A stretch of 12,022 nucleotides of DNA. It comes from an uncultured Verrucomicrobiota bacterium (GTDB lineage Bacteria; Verrucomicrobiota; Verrucomicrobiae; Opitutales; Opitutaceae). Positions 7,601-12,022 of the stretch are shown here, in pieces (the stretch's first letter is position 1; each line of letters opens with the position of its first letter). A program made the position numbers and the translations under genes. Location of the stretch: positions 1-12,022 of the forward strand of contig CAMLQS010000140.1 in assembly GCA_946482165.1 (NCBI GenBank), written 5' to 3'. The notes beneath the pieces are model-generated. The model did not search any database. It was given only the letters and a program-made list of their open reading frames with translations, and was not told the DNA's origin.

Positions 7601-10322
7601 TGCGGCCCGAGATGCTGCCCGTCTCCGGATCCAGTGTCAGACCGGGCGGCAGCGCGCCCGAGGCGACGGCGTAGGCGGGATCCGGGTAGCCGGAGGCGCC
7701 GATCATGGTGAAGTAGGCGTCCCCGACGGAAGGGCTGAAGGAAAGGGGGGCGCTCGTGAAAACGGGCGGTGAACCCACGAGAATGGAAACGTCGACCGGC
7801 GGCGCGGCGAGATACCGGCTGTCGCCCGCCTGGGTGGCCCGCAACACGATGGCGCCCGGACCGGTGGGCGTGAGGGTGGAGCCGGAGAGCACGGCGGGGC
7901 CGGCCACGAGCCGGAGCGAGACGGGGAGGCCGGAGGACGCGATAGGTGCAAGGTTTACAGCCGGCCCGCCGAAAACACGGGGGCCGGGGTTCGAGAAATC
8001 GATGGTTTGCGCCAGCGTCGCGCGGAGGTTGGCGACGGGAGTCGCGGCTTGGCGATAGCTGAGCTGGCCGTTGCCAAGCTGGCCGTGGGAGTTGCTGCCA
8101 GCGGCCCACGCGAGACCATCGCGTGTGAGGAAGAGGCTGAACTGGGAGCCTGCGTGGATTTTCCTGACGGCGCCGAGCGTGCCGACCCGCGCCACGGTGT
8201 CGCGGTAGCCGATGCCGGTGTCGTCGGCCAGCGCCCCGCGAGAATTGTCGCCAGCGCCCCACACGGTGCCGTCAGTCTTGAGACAGAGGTAGTGGGAGCC
8301 GGAGAGGCCGTTGGAAATGGCGGCGACGCCGTTTAGGATGGCGTCCCCGTTTCTCCATGCGGAGCCGTCGTCCTTGAGAAAGAGATCGGGGGAAATGGCC
8401 GTGGCTCCGGAAAAAATATTGAGCGGCGTGGTGCGATTGACGGAGGCGTAGGATCCCGAGACCCAGACGGAGCCGTCGGTCTTGAGGAAATAGCTTTGGT
8501 AGGCGCCGGCGGCGATCGCGGTGACGCCGGTCATGATCTGGACGGGATTCGGGCGGTTGGTGGTGAAGCCGATGCCGAGCTGGCCGTAGGCGTTGTAGCC
8601 CGCGCCCCAGACGGAGCCGTCGGACTTGAGGAAGAGGCTGTGATACCCGCCGGCGGAAATGGCGGTCACACCGGTCATGACCTGAATGGGGGTTGATCGA
8701 AGCGTGGTGTTGCCGGTGCCGAGCTGGCCGTAGGCGTTGTAGCCGGTGGCCCAGACGGAGCCGTCGTTTTTGAGAAAAAGACTGTGCGCGTTGCCGGCGG
8801 AGACGGCGGACGCCCCGGTCACGACCTGGACGGGGGTCTGGCAGCTGGAGGTGGATCCGAAGCCGAGCTGGCCGTAGATGTTGTAACCGGTGGCCCAGAC
8901 GGAACCGTCGTTTTTGAGAAAAAGACTGTGCGCGTCGCCGGCGGAAAAATCCTTCACCTCGGCGAGGACGGGAACCGGGCTGAAGCGCGCCCCGCTGTCC
9001 AGGTCTCCGAGCTGGCCCTGAAGGTTGGCGCCTTGGGCCAGGAGCGTGCCGTCCGATTTAAGGTAGAGGTTGTGATCGCCTCCCGCGGAGACCGCGACGA
9101 CGTCGGTGGCGACCTGGACCGGGGTGGAGTAGCCATATCCGATGAGATCCAGATCCAGGTAGCCGGCCAGCTGCGCCTCTCCGGAGGAAAGGAGGATGAG
9201 CGTTTGATTGCCACCGGCGGAGACGGCGGCGGCCCCGGTCGTGACGAGGGCCGGAACCGTTTGGTCCACGGTCGTGCCGATGCCCAACTGCCCCCAATAG
9301 TTGTTGCCGGCGGCGAAGAGAAAGCCGTCGGATCGGAGGAAGACGCTGTGCTCTCCGCCGGCCGCGGCCATCGCCGCGCCGCTCATGACCAGGCCGGGGA
9401 CCCCGCGGTCGGTGGTGGTGCCGTCGCCGAGCTGTCCCTTATTATTCCGACCGAAGGTCCATGCGGAGCCGTCGTTCTTGATGACGATGCTGTGCGTATC
9501 CCCGGCGGAGATCGCGACGACATCGGACATGATTTGCACGGGAACGGTGCGATTCGGGACGGTGGTGCCGTCGCCGAGCTGGCCATAGGCGTTAGAGCCC
9601 GCGACCCACAGTGTTCCGTCGGTTTTGAGAAAGAGGCTGTGCCGGCCGCCGGCGGCGACCGAAACCACCTCCGACATGACGTGGACGGGCGTCGCGCGGT
9701 TTTCCGTGGTGCCGTCGCCGAGCTGGCCTTCGCCGTTTTCACCCGAGGTCCAGACCGTGCCGTCGGTCTTCAAAAAAAGGCTGTGCCGGCCACCGGCGGA
9801 GACCGCGTCCACTCCGCTGGCGACATCGACGGCGGAGAAACGGAGGATGCCAGAGCCGTCTCCGAGCTGGCCCGAGCTGTTCGACCCCGAGGCCCGGGCG
9901 AGTCCGCCATCGTGGAGAAAAAGGCTGTGGCTGCCGCCCGCGGAGATCCGCCGGCCGACACGGGCGATGCTATAAGGTGCGGAATCGGTGTCGCCCACGG
10001 AGTCGGAGACACGAACCCAGAAGACTTCCAGACTTTCGGTGGAGACGGGGGGCGCGTAGGTTTCCGAGGTCGCACCGACGACCGGCGCGGTGGTGTCGCC
10101 GGGCCGGCCGCGATACCATTGATAGGAAAGCGGAGCGGCGCCGGTGGCGGCGACGGCAAAGGCGGGCGGCGTCAGCGAATCGCCGAAGACGCGTGGCGAG
10201 GAGTGATCGATGGCAGGCTGGCACCGCGCCTTTGGGGCGCTGAAAAACAGGAACCCGAGGAATGAGATGAAAAGCAGGCCGAAAGTTTGTCGCCTAAGGA
10301 GGAATGCGAAGGGCTGGCGCAT
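4632..10322 (-). CDS. Giant exported RCC1-repeat protein with Ig-like modules
   Basis: I place the start at the ATG at 10320-10322, giving 1896 aa. The open frame continues 121 codons upstream (to 10685), but that part is a basic, low-complexity shadow, whereas this Met begins a signal peptide (h-region FGLLFISFLGFLFFSA, residues 14-29). Order of modules: Ig-like with QWYRG (about 45-121); 14 RCC1-type repeats (124-766); MBG-like (about 767-845); He_PIG-like (about 846-930); second Ig-like with QWYRG (about 940-1023); 14 more RCC1 repeats (1025-1701); second MBG-like (about 1702-1785); C-terminal DLDADGLPALLEYALG module (about 1786-1896). The repeat consensus is AISAGxxHSLFLKTDGSVWAxGxNxYGQLG, about 48 aa. 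RCC1 repeats form seven-bladed beta-propellers used for protein binding. The protein is probably secreted or surface-exposed; the partner is unknown. No clear Shine-Dalgarno sequence. It converges with the HAD gene and diverges from the glycosidase gene. Confidence 0.92.
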   Translation of the reverse strand: MRQPFAFLLRRQTFGLLFISFLGFLFFSAPKARCQPAIDHSSPRVFGDSLTPPAFAVAATGAAPLSYQWYRGRPGDTTAPVVGATSETYAPPVSTESLEVFWVRVSDSVGDTDSAPYSIARVGRRISAGGSHSLFLHDGGLARASGSNSSGQLGDGSGILRFSAVDVASGVDAVSAGGRHSLFLKTDGTVWTSGENGEGQLGDGTTENRATPVHVMSEVVSVAAGGRHSLFLKTDGTLWVAGSNAYGQLGDGTTVPNRTVPVQIMSDVVAISAGDTHSIVIKNDGSAWTFGRNNKGQLGDGTTTDRGVPGLVMSGAAMAAAGGEHSVFLRSDGFLFAAGNNYWGQLGIGTTVDQTVPALVTTGAAAVSAGGNQTLILLSSGEAQLAGYLDLDLIGYGYSTPVQVATDVVAVSAGGDHNLYLKSDGTLLAQGANLQGQLGDLDSGARFSPVPVLAEVKDFSAGDAHSLFLKNDGSVWATGYNIYGQLGFGSTSSCQTPVQVVTGASAVSAGNAHSLFLKNDGSVWATGYNAYGQLGTGNTTLRSTPIQVMTGVTAISAGGYHSLFLKSDGSVWGAGYNAYGQLGIGFTTNRPNPVQIMTGVTAIAAGAYQSYFLKTDGSVWVSGSYASVNRTTPLNIFSGATAISPDLFLKDDGSAWRNGDAILNGVAAISNGLSGSHYLCLKTDGTVWGAGDNSRGALADDTGIGYRDTVARVGTLGAVRKIHAGSQFSLFLTRDGLAWAAGSNSHGQLGNGQLSYRQAATPVANLRATLAQTIDFSNPGPRVFGGPAVNLAPIASSGLPVSLRLVAGPAVLSGSTLTPTGPGAIVLRATQAGDSRYLAAPPVDVSILVGSPPVFTSAPLSFSPSVGDAYFTMIGASGYPDPAYAVASGALPPGLTLDPETGSISGRISGSGVFTGTFSATTFAGVATQDFSITVRPTITPAATRITANPSTPPVFTVSASGSLGLTYQWYRGQPGDTSTPMPGATSASYSPPPSDRSLEVFWVRVHSDGASTDSAAYGVARTGHRLAAGASHTLFLKADGSLWASGRNNFGQLGDGTNFDRCPPVLIATEVASVSAGLSHTLFLKTDGTAWAAGRNHYGQLGIGSTADRSTPVQIMSGVAALSAGDLHSLFLKTDGSVWAVGGNGSGQLGTGNAVDRSTPVQVLTGVVALSAGGYHSLFLKADGSVWGTGGNNFGQLGDNTTTTRYTAAQTMTGVASIHAAASHSFFLKPDGVVWASGYNPNGELGDGSSGTHRNTPAQVMTEVATLSASPVQTLFLKIDGSVWACGINASGQYSGGGPGLNYTYPTPVQVMTGAVAVAAGSDCSLFLRADDSVLSVGYNIYGQLGGALTGNRARPVQVMGDVAAISAGDSCSLFLKTDGSVWAAGGNGYGNFGNGTTTPSLTPVQVMTGVAAIAAGDYHNLFLKTDGSAWGAGRNNYGQLGTGNTSMSVATPARILTGVSAIAAGADHSLFLTTNGIACATGYNYYGQLGTGSTLNRLAPIQVMTGVSSIAAGQYHSAFLTSTGALYATGRNESGQLGDGSVATRTVPVPVSTDVTALFGGGSQTYFLKAGDTLWASGLNNLGQLGDGLAVNRLTPGPTMSGISAACSASGQGFFLKTDGTLWSAGSNTYGQLGDGTSVDRASPRQIMSGVKAVSAKRNHTLVLKLDGTAWSFGRNSSGQLGTGDTDYRSTPLRTFSTLPRAGQAITFANPGPRRSGDAPFTLAPVASSGLPVALAVVSGPATVSGSTLTITGIGSVVLRATQAGDADHLAASPVEQTVEILPSWPADTQADLDADGLPALLEYALGTADDIPGASPVAIAQNGLRLGLSFVRVSDPALVYAVEATSSPDTTWTVIWTSSGPANVAGPVTVADTVDIEPETTPRRFLRLRVTAP
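5220..7250 (-). repeat. RCC1 repeat array 2 (14 repeats)
   Basis: Codes for residues 1025-1701, again 14 units, averaging about 48 aa. These units are more regular than in array 1. Unit 6 has a Gly/Tyr-rich variation (GQYSGGGPGLNYTY) in place of the GQLG core, and units 12-14 have diverged openings (LFGGGSQTYFL, ACSASGQGFFL, VSAKRNHTLVL). Confidence 0.85.
7251..8024 (-). other. Linker between the RCC1 arrays: MBG-like, He_PIG-like and Ig-like domains
   Basis: In protein order: an MBG-like segment beginning TIDFSNPGPRVFG, with SSGLPVSLRLVAGPAVLSG and VLRATQAGDSRYLA; a putative-Ig (He_PIG-like) segment with ALPPGLTLDPETGSISG; and an Ig-like segment with TYQWYRGQPGDTS and SLEVFWVRV. The first and third are close copies of domains at the C- and N-terminal ends of the protein, showing that a whole module set was duplicated. 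Confidence 0.75.
8025..9953 (-). repeat. RCC1 repeat array 1 (14 repeats)
   Basis: Codes for residues 124-766. Fourteen units can be delimited by the 'SAGxxHSLFL' opening and 'GQLG' core. Units 8-10 are the most alike. Unit 6 has lost GQLG, and units 11 and 12 are shortened to 40 and 26 residues. The average unit is about 46 aa. Two seven-bladed propellers would account for 14 units. Confidence 0.85.
8718..8945 (-). repeat. Near-identical tandem 144-bp RCC1 units
   Basis: The 84-base segments 8718-8801 and 8862-8945 differ at only about five positions and are exactly 144 bases (48 codons) apart. They belong to units 9 and 8 of array 1. The similarity is higher than between other units by eye, consistent with recent tandem duplication or gene conversion. 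Confidence 0.7.
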
Positions 10323-10557
10323 AGAGCACGTTGCGCACCCAAGCAGCTCAGGCGCAATTGCGCAGTATCTCCCGCCATGACCTTGCGTCCGGCGTGACGC
10401 ATGCGGAGAAGGTTGCCGCTCCGGGATGAGGTCGAAGGGGCCGATTATAAACTCCGCCGTCCTCGGCTGAGCCCGCCCCGCCCGCGCGACTGTTTTTTTC
10501 GAACCCGACGCCCGCCGCGCCCTTGAGCCGCGGCGCCGCGCCGGCTTCTCTCGGCGG
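10323..10557. promoter_or_regulatory. Divergent intergenic region between RCC1 and glycosidase genes
   Basis: This 235-base space should contain promoters for both flanking genes. A 12-bp palindrome GCGCAATTGCGC lies at 10352-10363, and TTGCGCA occurs twice (10331-10337 and 10358-10364, 27 bases apart), close to the RCC1 start. On the plus strand an isolated AT-rich word (ATTATAAA, 10444-10451) could be a -10 element for the glycosidase gene, but no good -35 is present at 16-18 bases. A run of T lies at 10492-10499. No small gene is convincing; the open frames here are shadows. Confidence 0.4.
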
Positions 10558-11934
10558 ATGCTCACCCGCGTTACCCTCGCCCTTTTGGGCGCTCTGCTGG
10601 GCTGCCTCCCCGCCCGCGCGCTCGCCGCCGAATCCGTTCCGACGCCCGCCGCCGACATCGCCCTCATCCGGCAACACGTCCACAAGGACTACGCCGGCAT
10701 GCTTCGCGACGAGGGCGGCGCGTTCAAACATCCCTTCATCACCCCGGGCAGCGCCCAGTATGCCGACATCCTCTGGGACTGGGATTCCTGGCTGAGCAAT
10801 GTCGCCCTCCGCCAGATCCTCGCCGAAAAGGCCACGCCCGAGGAAAAGGCCAAGGCCCTCCGCCACGAGCAAGGCAGCGTCCTCAACTACCTCGCCTACG
10901 GCGGCTCCGACGGCTGGGTGCCCATCATCCTCAAACGCAACTCCGGCACGCGCAAAGAGCTCATGACGCAGGCGGGCGACACCCACGCCACCAACATGCA
11001 CAAGCCCTGCCTCGCGCAGCACGCCGCCTTCCTCACCCGGCTCGACGGCGGCGACGCCGAGTGGATGCGCGAGAGCATGTATCGACTCCAGTCCTTCGTT
11101 AACCGCTACAAGAACCACCAGCGCCACCCCGCCACCGGGCTCTACTTCTGGAACGACGACGCGGCCATCGGCGTCGACAACGATCCCTCCACCTTCATGC
11201 GCCCGCCCAGGAGCTCGGGCTCCATCTTCCTGAATTGCCTCATGTATCGGGAGCTCCTCGCCCTCGCCTACCTTTGCGAGCGGCTCGGCCAGGAAGAGAT
11301 CGCGGTCCTCTACCGACGCGACGCCGGCGACCTCAAGGCCGCCGTGCAACAACACTGCTGGGACGAGCGCGACGGCTTCTTCTACAGCGTCGACCTCAAC
11401 CTCCTTCCCTACGAGGGCAAACCCTTCTCCGCCTCGCCCTCCATGCGCCTCCACGCCGGCTATCCGCGCGACTACGACTGCCTCATCCAGCGCATCGACG
11501 TCTGGTCCGGCTTCCTGCCGATGTGGGCCGAGATCGCCACCCCCGAGCAGGCGCGCCGCATGGTCGCGCGCTTCAAGGACGAGCGCACCTTCAACGCCCC
11601 CTACGGCGTGCGCACCCTCTCCAAGCTGGAGAAAATGTATAACGTCCGCGCCTCGGGAAACCCCTCCCTCTGGACCGGCCCCATCTGGGGCGTCTCCAAC
11701 TACCTCGTCTTTCGCGGCCTCGTGAAATACGGCCACGACACCGAGGCCCGCGAACTCGCCGACAAGACCATCCGCCTCTTCGCGCGCGACTTCGAGCGCT
11801 TCGGCGCCCTTCACGAATACTACCTGCCCGACAGCGGCGAACCCGTCCTCAACCGCGGCTTCCAAAACTGGAACTACCTCGTGCTCAACATGGCCGTCTG
11901 GCGCGAAAACGGCGCGCCGGTCGCGGAGTTCTGA
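10558..11934 (+). CDS. Secreted trehalase-like / GH63-type glycosidase
   Basis: A 458-aa protein with a signal peptide (hydrophobic 5-18, probable cleavage after ALA at about 21-24), so likely periplasmic or secreted. The mature part matches the (alpha/alpha)6-barrel glycosidases of the trehalase / mannosylglycerate-hydrolase type: WDWDSW at 73-78; GVDNDPSTF at 205-213, aligning with the SGxDNSP signature and giving Asp207 as probable general acid; SGSIFLNCLMYRELLALA at 220-237; LWTGPIWGVSNYLVFRGL at 371-388; and HEYYLPDSGEP at 419-429, where Glu420 matches the usual catalytic base; then NWNYLVLNM (437-445). In the family these enzymes hydrolyse alpha-glycosidic bonds by inversion; the exact sugar substrate cannot be read here. 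The start ATG immediately precedes the signal sequence, with only a weak GGCGG upstream. It is divergent from the RCC1 gene. Confidence 0.86.
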   Translation: MLTRVTLALLGALLGCLPARALAAESVPTPAADIALIRQHVHKDYAGMLRDEGGAFKHPFITPGSAQYADILWDWDSWLSNVALRQILAEKATPEEKAKALRHEQGSVLNYLAYGGSDGWVPIILKRNSGTRKELMTQAGDTHATNMHKPCLAQHAAFLTRLDGGDAEWMRESMYRLQSFVNRYKNHQRHPATGLYFWNDDAAIGVDNDPSTFMRPPRSSGSIFLNCLMYRELLALAYLCERLGQEEIAVLYRRDAGDLKAAVQQHCWDERDGFFYSVDLNLLPYEGKPFSASPSMRLHAGYPRDYDCLIQRIDVWSGFLPMWAEIATPEQARRMVARFKDERTFNAPYGVRTLSKLEKMYNVRASGNPSLWTGPIWGVSNYLVFRGLVKYGHDTEARELADKTIRLFARDFERFGALHEYYLPDSGEPVLNRGFQNWNYLVLNMAVWRENGAPVAEF

Positions 11935-12022
11935 GCCGCCCATGCCGCCGCATGGCACGGGCATGCTGCCCATAGGCATTAACCTAATGAGCTAAAGTTT
12001 GTAGGCCATGCGAGAGGCTTTG
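11935..12022. other. 3' edge with a short hairpin
   Basis: Downstream of the glycosidase gene, GGGCA (11959-11963) and TGCCC (11967-11971) form a 5-bp stem with a TGC loop, and several CATG/GGCAT words surround it. There is no T-run directly after it, so it is only a weak terminator candidate. The remainder becomes less GC-rich, and no gene start can be supported before the window ends. Confidence 0.35.

Noticed and set aside
4632..10322. Repeats interpreted as a CRISPR array or tandem DNA satellite
   Set aside because: The periodicity is 144 bp in frame with protein repeats and the DNA copies diverge freely; there are no short identical repeats with unique spacers.
10323..10685. N-terminal extension of the RCC1 protein by 121 residues
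   Set aside because: The extension is basic and low-complexity, overlaps the glycosidase gene on the other strand, and would bury a good signal peptide inside the protein.
10348..11979. 543-codon minus-strand open frame opposite the glycosidase gene
   Set aside because: It is antisense to a gene with clear family motifs and has a Gly/Ala/Val/Glu-rich shadow composition.

Overview
This 12 kb window is GC-rich bacterial DNA, and the coding strands of the plus-strand genes are notably C-rich. The organism is most plausibly a member of the Verrucomicrobiota, perhaps Opitutaceae. The basis is the giant secreted RCC1-repeat protein with Ig-like 'QWYRG' modules and a C-terminal 'DLDADGLPALLEYALG' module, a style common in secreted Verrucomicrobial proteins. 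This placement is an inference; there is no rRNA or other phylogenetic marker here.

Left part (64-3572, plus strand): four tightly packed genes look like one operon. They are a small lipoprotein-like protein, a larger lipoprotein-like protein overlapping it by 4 bp (ATGA), an 82-aa soluble protein, and a 469-aa alpha/beta hydrolase that carries a two-helix membrane hairpin inside its catalytic fold. The first three have no function I can name. A joint envelope- or lipid-related role is an inference from signal sequences, membrane segments and gene order.

Middle (3573-4631): a 170-base gap carries a perfect 19-bp palindrome inside a larger imperfect inverted repeat, then a pyrimidine-rich tract with three regularly spaced TTGCG words. 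A HAD-superfamily phosphatase-like gene follows. It converges on the giant minus-strand gene, and the short space between them holds a hairpin positioned as a terminator for the minus-strand gene.

Right part (4632-10322, minus strand): one gene encodes a 1896-aa exported protein made of two parallel halves. Each half is an Ig-like module, 14 RCC1-type repeats and an MBG-like module. A He_PIG-like domain links the halves and a Verrucomicrobial-type C-terminal module closes the protein. The total of 28 repeats equals four seven-bladed propellers. After a 235-base divergent intergenic region, a plus-strand gene (10558-11934) encodes a secreted trehalase-like / GH63-type alpha,alpha-barrel glycosidase.

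No tRNA, rRNA, CRISPR array, insertion sequence or phage gene was seen. The most promising uncharacterised items are the four-gene envelope operon, the duplicated 2 x 14 RCC1 architecture and the palindromic intergenic element.
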